Shown here: one piece after another, positions 54,500 through 62,450 of the stretch | Layout of the letters: every line of letters starts with the position of its first letter | Position numbering within the stretch: position 1 is the stretch's first letter | Program-made: the position numbers and the translations under genes | From: Blastopirellula marina | Lineage (GTDB): Bacteria; Planctomycetota; Planctomycetia; Pirellulales; Pirellulaceae | Direction of reading: 5' to 3' | Length of the DNA: 64,000 bases | Assembly (NCBI RefSeq): GCF_002967715.1 | Contig: NZ_PUIA01000035.1 | Coordinates: forward strand, 62,001 to 126,000 | Notes under the pieces: generated by a model | What the model saw: the letters and a program-made list of their open reading frames with translations, nothing else | Told to the model about the DNA's origin: nothing | The model's database searches: none

Positions 54500-55866
54500 G
54501 AACGCCTTTCCAAGCGGGCCCGCACGCCGTACTTCGGAGTCATCGTCAAATTGGCCGCCATCACGTGGCGATGCGATTCGTCCAGCATAACCTTGAATCG
54601 CCGGGCAAGCACGGCCAGTACGACCACAAGTTCCATCATCGCAAAGTGAATCCCAATACAGATCCGTGGCCCCCCGCCAAAGGGAACGTATGCATACGTC
54701 GAGCGTCGGTTCTCTTCCACTCCGGGGCGGAACCGTTCGGGATTGAACATGTCAGGCTCCCTCCAAAAACCAGGGTGCCGATGCAGCGAATAGCGACTGA
54801 AGACCACAACCGAGCCCTTTGCGATCGGCACGCCCCCTAGTTCGACATCCTCGGCCACATTACGATTCTCGAACCAGAACGGCGGATGCAATCGCATTGC
54901 TTCTTCGATCACCATTCGCGTATACACCAACTGCTCAAGGTGTTCCATCTGCAACGGACCATCGCCGATCACTTCTTCCAGTTCCTGATGCAACCGATCG
55001 CGCACGTCCGGGTGCTGGTCCAGCTCACACCACACCCATGCCAGGGCGCTCGACGAGGTCTCGTGCCCGCCGATGATCATCCCCAGGGCTTCTTCAGCAA
55101 TCTCCGAGTCCGACATCGGCTCTCCCGTGTCTTCATCGCGAGCGGCCAATAGCCGACTGATCAGATCGGTGGAATGCTCATTTCCGCGGCGTCGTCTGAT
55201 CATCTCTTGCAAAAACGCATTAAACTCAGCCAGGGCCTGCTTCAGTTGGCGATTGATCCGTGAAGGAAACCAAAAACTGCGAACAATCGGCAGCGGCGGC
55301 TTCGCACTGTACAGGTTGATTACATGCGTCCAGTGGCTGATTTGCGGGGCGATCTCGTCGAACGAATCGTGAAACAACGCTCGCCCTGCGATTTGCAGCG
55401 TTACGTGATTCATCTCGCTGGCCACATCCAGCACCTGGCCTGCCTGGCAGATCGGCTCCCAGCGACTGGCCATCTGCTCGGCCGAGTCACGCATCAACTC
55501 GAAGTACTGTTCCACCGCCCGCGGGCCAAACAACGGCTGCATCAATCGCCGCGACCGTCGCCAGCGATCCCCTTCCGCCACGACCAGCCCATTTCCAAAT
55601 GCATTGCGGAACCGGTCGTAGATGACGCTGTTCTTATCGAACGACTTGTGCGTCTCCATCAACACTTGCTTGACTAGCGATGGATGATTCACCAGGTAGA
55701 AACTGAACAGCCCGCGATAGTGAACGAAGTCCCCCAGATCCTTCGCCAGCGTGTCGAAGAACGTGGCCCGGTTTCCGGCCAGCAGCCACTGCCGATACAT
55801 TAGCGGCGGACGGGCCAGCGTACCGGAAAAAGTCTGCGGCTGCGATTCGGATTGCTGCGAGTCCAT
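54496..55866 (-). CDS. Cytochrome P450
   Basis: A 456-residue soluble-type P450; the ATG at 55866 (MDSQQSESQP) is preferred to a TTG two codons upstream. The haem loop is FGGGPRICIG with thiolate Cys403. The I-helix oxygen motif is GGHETS (266-271), and the E-x-x-R pair is Glu322/Arg325 in EEAMRLHPP. It has no signal or membrane anchor. It would hydroxylate or otherwise oxidise a hydrophobic substrate with electrons from an unseen ferredoxin or reductase. It overlaps the unknown protein and lies 12 bp after the FMO gene, within a four-gene operon. Confidence 0.95.
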   Translation of the reverse strand: MDSQQSESQPQTFSGTLARPPLMYRQWLLAGNRATFFDTLAKDLGDFVHYRGLFSFYLVNHPSLVKQVLMETHKSFDKNSVIYDRFRNAFGNGLVVAEGDRWRRSRRLMQPLFGPRAVEQYFELMRDSAEQMASRWEPICQAGQVLDVASEMNHVTLQIAGRALFHDSFDEIAPQISHWTHVINLYSAKPPLPIVRSFWFPSRINRQLKQALAEFNAFLQEMIRRRRGNEHSTDLISRLLAARDEDTGEPMSDSEIAEEALGMIIGGHETSSSALAWVWCELDQHPDVRDRLHQELEEVIGDGPLQMEHLEQLVYTRMVIEEAMRLHPPFWFENRNVAEDVELGGVPIAKGSVVVFSRYSLHRHPGFWREPDMFNPERFRPGVEENRRSTYAYVPFGGGPRICIGIHFAMMELVVVLAVLARRFKVMLDESHRHVMAANLTMTPKYGVRARLERRS

Positions 55867-55878
55867 AAACAATCACGC

Positions 55879-57534
55879 CTACGAAGGAAGGTGAGCAGCC
55901 TGCCGCCCAAACAATCGCCGCACCAGGCGAAATCCCCAGTCCAACGGCTTCAGCATCAATAGCAACAGCACAAACACCGACGGCATGTAAACCGGTGCAT
56001 CACCAAAGAAGCGGTGCGTCGGCTCGTCCTGGTAATAGTAGTGCGCCGTGGTCGCCGGTTGCAGTTGAATTCGCCACCACTCACGCAGCGAACCTGCCGT
56101 TTTCACCGTCGGATAGATCTTCATCTGCCGCGCCAGGTAATCGCAATACGGAAACATCTCGACCGGATAGATGATCTCCAAATCGAGTCGTGGGTAACGG
56201 GCATAGTTTGCCTCTTGCGCCAGCGCGTGCTCCTGGACGATATCATTCGGACGCGGCACACTGCCGCTAATCAGCGCAGCAATGTAGTTGGCCTGCATCT
56301 CGCTGATGGAAGGAATGTTGCCAATCACCGGCCGCGCAAAGCCTACCAGGTATAACCCTGGACACGTCGCATGCACGCATCCCAAGTAGAAATCGGCCAG
56401 CCGCATCGCACCGCCAGAGATCTCGGCCAACGTCGACTTGTAACCCACCGCAGGCAGAATCTTCGTCGGTGCGACCTCGACTTGCTCGCTCGATTGAAAC
56501 TCGTAGAACCGCGACATTTCGTCATCGACCGGCTCTCCCACAATCTTGATCCGCCCGTCAGCGACTCCATCCAGGAAGTCGTCGCTCTTATTGTGAAACA
56601 TATTGAACAGTTCGTCCTTGGCCCCCTTGGTCAGCCGATAAGCCCACTCCTTCTTCAGCTCCTGGTGGCTTGGTTCTACCTTCTCGCATGAAGGCGTACT
56701 CATCGATGGAAACCATTTCTCGAACCGTTCCTGATGCCGCATGCGTGCTTCTACGAAGCGTTGGCCGATCCAATTCCGTAGCACCGGATGTATCGACAGC
56801 ATCAACCGGTTTCGCAGAAAGTCGGACGGAACACCACGAATCGGATGATACCGCGGGCTCACCCGCACACCAGTACGCAGCGAAAGATAGACCTCGTTAT
56901 CAAGCCCTGGCCGCGATAACCGCGTCGCATAGTCAACCGCCGATTCGCCACCCCCAAACACAACGATCTTCTCGCCGCGTACCTGGCGAAGGCCATCCAG
57001 AGTGTTGAGTTCGCGTGGCGAAAGCTTCGGCAGCTTCGTTTCCAATTCCTTGCACTCAGCCGTCAAGCCAGTGCAAATCACCACCGCGTCAAAATGCTCG
57101 GTCATCGCCTCGAGTTGATTTTCGTCAGCCAGGCTGCGAACCGTGACCAGCCAGCGGTTACCGTCGGGGTCATGTTCCAGGCGTTCGACTTGATGCTGCA
57201 ACTTGATGTGCGGGCGAAGCTGGAACGTATCGGCAAACTGGTTGAGGTACTCACCGTACTCCCCGTCGCGAAAGAATTCGGCCCGGCTCTTTCCCCCGTC
57301 ACTTTCGACATTCGCATCGCGTACCGGAAAGCACGTGAACTGCGTGGTGTACTTGGTCGAGGTCGAAACAAAACCAGGGTAAGGGTTGCCCCACACGCCG
57401 GTGATTCGCTCCCCCTTTTCAAAGCACGCGATCTGCCAATCCGGCAGCGCATCCTTCGCCGACTTCAGCATGATCAGCCCGCTACTACCGCAACCGATAA
57501 TGGCTAGTCGCTTCGTTTGGCTTACGTCGCTCAC
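55879..57534 (-). CDS. Flavin-containing (FMO/BVMO-type) monooxygenase
   Basis: A 551-residue flavoprotein with GTG start, overlapping the KAS III stop (GTGA). FAD motif: LAIIGCGSSGLIMLKSAKDALPDWQIACFEKGERITGVWGNPYPGF (about 10-54). The NADPH Rossmann motif is KIVVFGGGESAVDYATRLSR (about 190). The fingerprint FxGxxxHxxx[WY] of classical Baeyer-Villiger enzymes is not obvious, so N/S-oxidation, ketone oxidation or another reaction remain open. The last about 30 residues are hydrophobic (YMPSVFVLLLLMLKPLDWGFRLVRRLFG), suggesting membrane attachment, as in eukaryotic FMOs. Confidence 0.88.
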   Translation of the reverse strand: MSDVSQTKRLAIIGCGSSGLIMLKSAKDALPDWQIACFEKGERITGVWGNPYPGFVSTSTKYTTQFTCFPVRDANVESDGGKSRAEFFRDGEYGEYLNQFADTFQLRPHIKLQHQVERLEHDPDGNRWLVTVRSLADENQLEAMTEHFDAVVICTGLTAECKELETKLPKLSPRELNTLDGLRQVRGEKIVVFGGGESAVDYATRLSRPGLDNEVYLSLRTGVRVSPRYHPIRGVPSDFLRNRLMLSIHPVLRNWIGQRFVEARMRHQERFEKWFPSMSTPSCEKVEPSHQELKKEWAYRLTKGAKDELFNMFHNKSDDFLDGVADGRIKIVGEPVDDEMSRFYEFQSSEQVEVAPTKILPAVGYKSTLAEISGGAMRLADFYLGCVHATCPGLYLVGFARPVIGNIPSISEMQANYIAALISGSVPRPNDIVQEHALAQEANYARYPRLDLEIIYPVEMFPYCDYLARQMKIYPTVKTAGSLREWWRIQLQPATTAHYYYQDEPTHRFFGDAPVYMPSVFVLLLLMLKPLDWGFRLVRRLFGRQAAHLPS

Positions 57535-58619
57535 GCTGCTACCGCCGTCAAGCTGACGAGCACGAAGTTAAACTGCCCCGACTCGGGAATGAACAACAGC
57601 AGGCGGTCACCTGCGGCGATCTCGTGCTGGCGAACATATTCGTCCAGCATCACATAAATACTCGCGGCACCCGTGTTCCCGGCCGTTGCCAGATTCGTCC
57701 AATAAGGAGGCGTTACGGCTGGATCGGGCGAGAACTTCTGCATCGTCTTTTCCATCTTGCGGCGAAAGAAGTACGACGACATGTGCGGCAGAATCATCCG
57801 GTAAGCATCCAATTGCTCGTTGTGCTTCTCGAGCGCTGCCGAGACGAACTCTCCGGCGAATTGGTACAGGTGCCGCGTGAGGATTCCTACATCCTGGCTG
57901 AGCAGGCGATTGGCATTCTCCAGCTTCATGCACAGCGGGGCCTGGTGCGCGAACGACATCGAATGAGTCCAATCGACCCGATACGACAACCCACCTGCAC
58001 GCGGCTGACTTTCCAACAAGACGGCACCGCCCCCATCGGAAAGCATGAACCGTAGAAAGACCGACATGAACCACTGGCTCTTACGCAGGTCATCGTGTTC
58101 GGCCCGATCATCGATGGGGCGAATGACCGACGACTTCAATATCTCCGACGCATGCTCAGCGCCGATACTTAGGGCCGACGCGTGTTCACCCTGCTTAACA
58201 CTTCTCACGGCGGCGACCAACGCGGCAGACGCGGAGGTGCAGATTCCCCCATGCGAGCTCAGTTCCAACGGACGATCGACAATGCCTGCCGCACCCAGAC
58301 GGCTATGCACAATCGAAGCGATCCCCGGCCCTGAATAGGGGGCATAGGTGGAACCGGCGGACAGGAACGTGATCGGGTTCTGCGGCTCGGCCCCGCTCAG
58401 GCAGGCCTCGGCAGCGAGCCTGGCCAGATCGTAGACATCGTGCGTCGCCTGTTGCTGGCGATCTTGAGCGTAGTGCCGCGAGACGATGCCATTCATCTTG
58501 AGCACGCTTTGAGCGACCTGCGTCTCGCCATCGAGTGAGCCCAGAACCTCGTGGATTTGCTCGTTGGAAATCGCAGGCCCAGGCAAAAACGAGCCTGTCG
58601 CCGTGATGAAGCACTGCAT
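57531..58619 (-). CDS. FabH-like beta-ketoacyl-ACP synthase III
   Basis: A 362-residue thiolase-fold condensing enzyme. The catalytic triad is complete: Cys127 (GGICTSASAALVAAV), His279 (MILPHMSSYF) and Asn315 (ATAGNTGAASIYVM). The N-terminus is FITATGSFLPGPAISNEQIHEVLG, and its architecture fits KAS III enzymes of specialised metabolism rather than fatty-acid initiation. No fab genes or acyl carrier protein are near. It is the first gene of a four-gene operon with FMO, P450 and an unknown membrane protein, all coupled or within 12 bp. It would make a C-C or ester bond between acyl units, later oxidised by the partners. Confidence 0.92.
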   Translation of the reverse strand: MQCFITATGSFLPGPAISNEQIHEVLGSLDGETQVAQSVLKMNGIVSRHYAQDRQQQATHDVYDLARLAAEACLSGAEPQNPITFLSAGSTYAPYSGPGIASIVHSRLGAAGIVDRPLELSSHGGICTSASAALVAAVRSVKQGEHASALSIGAEHASEILKSSVIRPIDDRAEHDDLRKSQWFMSVFLRFMLSDGGGAVLLESQPRAGGLSYRVDWTHSMSFAHQAPLCMKLENANRLLSQDVGILTRHLYQFAGEFVSAALEKHNEQLDAYRMILPHMSSYFFRRKMEKTMQKFSPDPAVTPPYWTNLATAGNTGAASIYVMLDEYVRQHEIAAGDRLLLFIPESGQFNFVLVSLTAVAA

Positions 58620-59023
58620 CGTCTTCGACTTTCAGACACCCGACTCCACCGCCGCATCATTGCCGGCCGCAGAAGCTATAGGAAAAGAGGATCTTGGCAT
58701 CACTCTAGCCCCCCATACCCCCTGAGTCCAGAGAACCTAAGGGGCACGAAAGCCCCATCACCGCGGAGAGTTCCTGATTAACTTCACGAACTACGGCCCA
58801 GCCAACAAAAATGTTTTCCGGCCGACTACCAATACGCGACGATTCACCAAGTTTCGGTCAACAACCAAACCTCCCGTCCCTTCTCCCCGCCGGGGAGAGG
58901 GCCAGCGTGAAGGGCGAACCAGGGACACGCTTTCAAATTCAAGGGAAGACAACCACGGATCACGCAGGTCTACGCGGATAAGAGCACACAAAAACTTTCT
59001 TCCAAAAAATCTCCCCCAAACAT
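58620..59023. repeat. Non-coding region with dispersed-repeat fragments
   Basis: There is no supported gene in this gap. A perfect 7-bp palindrome with one-base loop lies at 58883-58897 inside a CT/GA-rich block (58871-58915) of the kind dispersed in many planctomycete and proteobacterial genomes. A second block at about 58950-58980 (CCACGGATCACGCAGG and following) resembles the widespread ACGGAT-type dispersed repeat. The rest presumably includes the KAS III operon promoter. Confidence 0.5.
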
Positions 59024-59053
59024 TTGACATGTATACACATGTTCACATATCTT
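59024..59053 (+). promoter_or_regulatory. Candidate sigma-70 promoter upstream of the REP/MITE leader
   Basis: A consensus -35 TTGACA (59024-59029) and a -10-like TATCTT (59048-59053) are separated by 18 bp. The spacer also contains an imperfect ACATGT palindrome. It points toward the zinc-ribbon ORF at 59309, with the REP/MITE structure in the leader. Confidence 0.5.
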
Positions 59054-59080
59054 AGAGAAACCCCGCGAGTCTCACACAAC

Positions 59081-59108
59081 TCCCCGGGTGCCACGCCCAA
59101 GTCTGCTT
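59081..59108. repeat. REP-like palindromic repeat, left half (copy A)
   Basis: Left part of a palindromic repeat, from TCCCCGGGTGCCAC to AAGTCTGCTT, interrupted by the MITE-like element at 59109. The right part resumes at 59260-59276. Copy C at 60104-60138 is the same repeat in opposite orientation. Confidence 0.75.
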
Positions 59109-59259
59109 GAGGGTGTCCGATAATTCAATTCCGGAAAAAGTATACTGTATAGCCGTTTAGCAATCAGCGAGTTTCCTATTGGTTGAACCCGTCGCTAGAG
59201 TGCTTCTGGTATGCCCATTTTCTCGGGGTTTTATACGATTTGAATTATCGGACACCCTC
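59109..59259. mobile_element. 151-bp MITE-like element with 20-bp terminal inverted repeats
   Basis: The ends are perfect 20-bp inverted repeats: GAGGGTGTCCGATAATTCAA at 59109-59128 and its reverse complement at 59240-59259. The element is flanked by a 10-bp direct repeat AAGTCTGCTT (59099-59108 and 59260-59269), the signature of target duplication; removing one copy restores the REP-like palindrome. Because the duplicated site is itself palindromic, the true duplication could be 4 to 10 bp. There is no coding capacity, so it would depend on a transposase elsewhere. Confidence 0.8.
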
Positions 59260-59276
59260 AAGTCTGCTTGGGCGTG
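59260..59276. repeat. REP-like palindromic repeat, right half (copy A)
   Basis: AAGTCTGCTTGGGCGTG, the continuation of the palindrome interrupted by the MITE-like element. It ends 33 bp before the ATG of the zinc-ribbon ORF. Confidence 0.7.
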
Positions 59277-59308
59277 CGAACACCGTTTCCACTCAACCCA
59301 CAAGAAAA

Positions 59309-60280
59309 ATGTCCCATCCCGACCAACAACCTGAACAACACGGAGCCGGCCATCACAGCCAGACTCCGCAGGTTGCCGTGCGCGATGGGAACCGCATCAT
59401 CTGCCCCTGCTGTGGTGAGGTGCTGATGGTCATCCCCGATCGCCCGATCGAAGAGATGACCATCTTCCAGCAGGCCAACCAGGTCCGGGTCTCCCCCAAA
59501 GGAGACCCGCGGCGAACGTGCGCGGCCCTGGAAGAAATGATTGCCCGGCAAGAGGCCGAAGAACGGGGCGATCACCAACCACCGCAAGAGGAAGAACCGC
59601 CGCCAGAACCGTTCGTCTACGTGCCAGACCCCAACCGGCTAACGTACCGGGCAGACCCGCTCGTCGAACCGATCGACCCCGAGGTCGCCGCCCACCAGTT
59701 CCCCGACATGCGACCTCCCTGGGTCGTCCCCCAGGCCAAGAAACCGCGGAAACCCCCTGCGTACCGAGCACCGCGCGAACGCGACGACAACACGCGCGAA
59801 CGGGAATGGCAACTGCGACGCATGAAACGCCCGCCCGAAGAGGCGTGGACGTACGAGCTGGCCAGGCTCTATGCGTGGACGTATTACCGCCTGCAGAAAC
59901 TCGACCGGCAATTGCAGGGAGAAATCTGCGCGAAGCAGGTCGAGTTGGATCGACTGGAACAAGAGTTGTTCGAGTTGAACCCGGAACTCCAGCCCTTCAA
60001 AACGCAACCACGACAACCAGCGCTAACGGCAACACGTTTGCTAAGTGAAGCGAATGTGAGCGCCCCATCACTTAGTGCGCACGAGCTACCAACCGGCGCT
60101 CCGCACGCCCAAGCAGACTTGAGGGTGGCACCCGGGGAATCGTCTGGTGTGTCGTTCGAAACGTTGAGCAACGTTTCATCTGGCGAGTTGGTTCACGCGT
60201 CATCTGCCAAGTCGATCGACGAGCCGACCGTCGAGTTTAAACACGAAACGCCTCATGCCAACGAACGCGGCCCGCCGTGA
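59309..60280 (+). CDS. Unknown protein with N-terminal CPCC zinc-ribbon-like motif
   Basis: A 323-residue cytosolic protein. ATG 59309 (MSHPDQQPEQHG) is chosen because the upstream in-frame extension runs through the MITE-like element. Residues about 25-45 have RIICPCCGEVLMVI, half of a zinc-ribbon. A Pro/Glu-rich linker (about 85-110) and a basic, Arg-rich centre (about 145-190) follow, then a helical stretch (YELARLYAWTYYRLQKLDRQLQGEICAKQVELDRLEQELFEL, about 190-230) that may be a coiled coil. A REP copy lies in frame at 60104-60138 and supplies about a dozen residues (PHAQADLRVAPGES) near 266-279. The disordered tail seems dispensable. It is not a transposase that I recognise; function unknown. 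Confidence 0.7.
   Translation: MSHPDQQPEQHGAGHHSQTPQVAVRDGNRIICPCCGEVLMVIPDRPIEEMTIFQQANQVRVSPKGDPRRTCAALEEMIARQEAEERGDHQPPQEEEPPPEPFVYVPDPNRLTYRADPLVEPIDPEVAAHQFPDMRPPWVVPQAKKPRKPPAYRAPRERDDNTREREWQLRRMKRPPEEAWTYELARLYAWTYYRLQKLDRQLQGEICAKQVELDRLEQELFELNPELQPFKTQPRQPALTATRLLSEANVSAPSLSAHELPTGAPHAQADLRVAPGESSGVSFETLSNVSSGELVHASSAKSIDEPTVEFKHETPHANERGPP
60104..60138. repeat. REP-like repeat copy C inside the ORF
   Basis: A 35-bp copy of the repeat at 59081, in opposite orientation (it reads CACGCCCAAGCAGACTTGAG and then GGTGGCACCCGGGGA). It is in frame within the 3' part of the zinc-ribbon ORF, so the ORF is bounded by inverted copies of the repeat. Confidence 0.75.
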
Positions 60281-60285
60281 CATGT

Positions 60286-60495
60286 CAGCTCCAACGGAGC
60301 GACCGTTCATAGCCAGGGGCAGCAGCCCCTGGTACCCGTGCCACCAACATCGAGTCCTAAGCCCCAAGGGGGCGGCCGGGTGTGCGCGCACCGGTACCGG
60401 TTCGGCCGCCCTTTCAGGGCTTAAGATGTTTGTTGGGTGATCGCTTTCCAGGGGCTGCCACCCCTGTCTATGAACGGTCGCCCCTTTGAGGCTGG
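60286..60495. repeat. 210-bp imperfect inverted repeat
   Basis: The two ends pair over about 47 bp (60286-60332 with about 60449-60495), sharing GCGACCGTTCATAG and the CAGGGG...CAGCCCCTGG blocks. Inner arms pair around 60355-60378 (CCTAAGCCCC...GGGCGGCCG) with 60404-60425. The centre contains a GC-rich loop with ACCGGTACCGGT. Read as RNA it would form a long stem-loop. The sequence resembles dispersed non-coding repeats of Pirellulaceae. It begins five bases after the ORF stop and could terminate transcription. Confidence 0.75.
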
Positions 60496-60552
60496 CGAGA
60501 AGAAGATTGCGCGCGCATCGATTTCTAACTCGCGCGATCGCCAGAAAAACTC

Positions 60553-62076
60553 TTACCGAGGAAACGCGATGACCTTGGCTTCGGCCATGGGGGTGGCGTC
60601 TTCTTCTTGGACCATTTCATACAGAAGCTCTCGCGTGACGTCGCAGTCGCGGGGATCGCTTTGTTCGACGCGATCGCTTACCAGGCGTTCGGTCGATTGA
60701 CCGGTGATCAGCACCGTGTCGCCGATTTCGGCCTGGCTTAGTGCGTAGCGAATTGCTTCTTTGCGGTTGGGAATCACGTGGGCCTTCGCCGGACGGGCAA
60801 AGCCATCGATGATGTCGTGTACCACTTCGTTTCGCGAACTGCCGCCGGTTCCGCTCATGGTGATCAGCGAGACATCGCTACCACGTTCGGCAACGCGGCC
60901 AAGCAGCGGGCGATTCACGCGGTCGCTCGATTCGTGAGCCCCGAGCACGCAGATCAGCTTGCCGTGGGTTACCCGGCGAAGCGTTTTCAAGGCAACGGCC
61001 AGGCCGTCGTGGGTGTGGGCCTGATCGATGAAAACGCCGTACGACTGGCCGCATTCGATTCGCTGCATCCGGCCTGGCAACGTTTCAACCGATTCGAGCC
61101 CACGAACGACCGTCTTCAGATCCACTCCATAAACCAGGCACACGGCGGCAGCAACCAGGCAGTTGTACACATGATGGTCACCAATCATCCGCGTGCAGAC
61201 CGGCATCGACTGGCTGCCGGCGGTCAGCAGGAACGTTTGTTCGCTCTTGTGACGTTCAACGACCGAAGCGGTGATTTCGCCGACACCGTGCATGGCAATC
61301 GACAGCGAAGGAACTTCGGCCTGGTTCATGACACGCACACAATTCGAATCGTCCCCATTGAAGATGGCGACGCCTGTGTCGCGGAGGTATTTCAGCAGCT
61401 TCTTCTTGGCTCGGTAATAATTGCGGGCCGAGCCATGTAGCTCGATATGGTTCTGGCGAATATTGGTGAACGCGGCCACATCCAACTGAATGCCGGCCAG
61501 GTGCTGCTTGACCAGCCCTTCGCTGGAAGCTTCGATCACCGCATGCGTGCAGCCGTTGTACTGCATCCGCGAAAGCATATCGGCCATGATGGCCGGGTTC
61601 GGCGTGGGATGTCCCCACGATTGTTCGTCGTAGCCGTTGTCGAAGCCCAAGCTGGTCAGGCTGCCGACCTTGGCACCGGCCTTCTGCAGAATCGCTTTGA
61701 TGAGCAGGCAGGTGGTCGTTTTGCCGTTGGTGCCGGTCACCCCGATCACTTTGATGCGGTCGGTTGGCTGATCGGCCAAGGCATGGCAAAGCTGGCCGTA
61801 TGCCTCGCGGCTGTCTCCGACCACACACACCGGCACGCTAACAGGGAGTGGTTTTTCGGAAACAACCGCAGAGGCACCGCGTTCGATAGCTTCTTCTACT
61901 CGGTCGTGGCCGTCTTCGTGGTCGTCGCAGATGGCGATGAAGACTTCACCGGGCAATACATGTTCCGCGCGGGCACAGCAGGCCTTGGTGAAGATGTCGC
62001 TTCCGCCGAAGAACTTCGCACCCGGCAGTAGGTTGCGTAGCGAAACTTCAATGCGAGAAGTGATTGTCTGCGACAT
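60553..62076 (-). CDS. Divergent MurE-like Mur ligase
   Basis: A 507-residue Mur ligase; the ATG at 62076 (MSQTITSRIE) is preceded by GGAGG. The N-terminal UDP-binding domain is about 1-105. The central ATPase domain has GVTGTNGKTTT (113-122) and the carbamylated-Lys region ASSEGLVKQHLAG, with FTNIRQNHIELHGS. The C-terminal domain contains IDQAHTHDGLAVALKTLR and VLGAHESSDRVNRPLLGRVAERGSDVSLITMSG. The MurE DAP-recognition motif DNPR is replaced by GTGGSSRNE, and the usual final GKGHE by GQSTE. It may be a paralogue that adds another residue or works on another nucleotide-linked substrate. No other dcw genes are adjacent. Confidence 0.87.
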   Translation of the reverse strand: MSQTITSRIEVSLRNLLPGAKFFGGSDIFTKACCARAEHVLPGEVFIAICDDHEDGHDRVEEAIERGASAVVSEKPLPVSVPVCVVGDSREAYGQLCHALADQPTDRIKVIGVTGTNGKTTTCLLIKAILQKAGAKVGSLTSLGFDNGYDEQSWGHPTPNPAIMADMLSRMQYNGCTHAVIEASSEGLVKQHLAGIQLDVAAFTNIRQNHIELHGSARNYYRAKKKLLKYLRDTGVAIFNGDDSNCVRVMNQAEVPSLSIAMHGVGEITASVVERHKSEQTFLLTAGSQSMPVCTRMIGDHHVYNCLVAAAVCLVYGVDLKTVVRGLESVETLPGRMQRIECGQSYGVFIDQAHTHDGLAVALKTLRRVTHGKLICVLGAHESSDRVNRPLLGRVAERGSDVSLITMSGTGGSSRNEVVHDIIDGFARPAKAHVIPNRKEAIRYALSQAEIGDTVLITGQSTERLVSDRVEQSDPRDCDVTRELLYEMVQEEDATPMAEAKVIAFPR

Positions 62077-62288
62077 CGTTGGCCTCCTTGCCAATTTTGG
62101 GCGCGAACCGATTGAGAAAAACCCCGAATCCATCCGAAGTTAGTACGCAAACGACCTGTCCTGGTTCTTCCTGACCGGGGACATGCCTAAAATAGACTTG
62201 TCGCTTGACGCTGGAGCTAATGTTTTCCATTTCCGCTAAAGAGTCAACCCGACTTTGCCGACATCGTGCGGTTTACGCCGAGTGTGAA

Positions 62289-62360
62289 GTGTTCCGTATT
62301 TAGTTTTCAGCGGGGAAAAGAGCCGAAACCTCTCTTTCCTTCTTACTGAAAACGGAACAC
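62289..62360. repeat. Imperfect inverted repeat in non-coding gap
   Basis: GTGTTCCG (62289-62296) and GTTTTCAG (62303-62310) are mirrored by CTGAAAAC (62346-62353) and CGGAACAC (62353-62360). The left arm carries six extra bases. The rest of 62077-62450 shows no gene. It may be a dispersed-repeat fragment rather than a regulator site. Confidence 0.5.
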
Positions 62361-62450
62361 GGAAAACTTCCCACTGATTCCGCACCAGCGATCCCTTAGC
62401 CGTTAAAGTTCACCAATCCTACCTATATCACTGCTAGCAATCCGAATCCC

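Noticed and set aside
59024-59045. Imperfect ACATGT palindrome as a regulator site
   Set aside because: The symmetry is broken by an extra base, and the same bases are better explained as the spacer of a consensus promoter.
59183-59308. Upstream extension of the zinc-ribbon ORF
   Set aside because: The added 42 residues are encoded by the MITE-like element and REP flank; ATG 59309 begins the part that looks like a protein.
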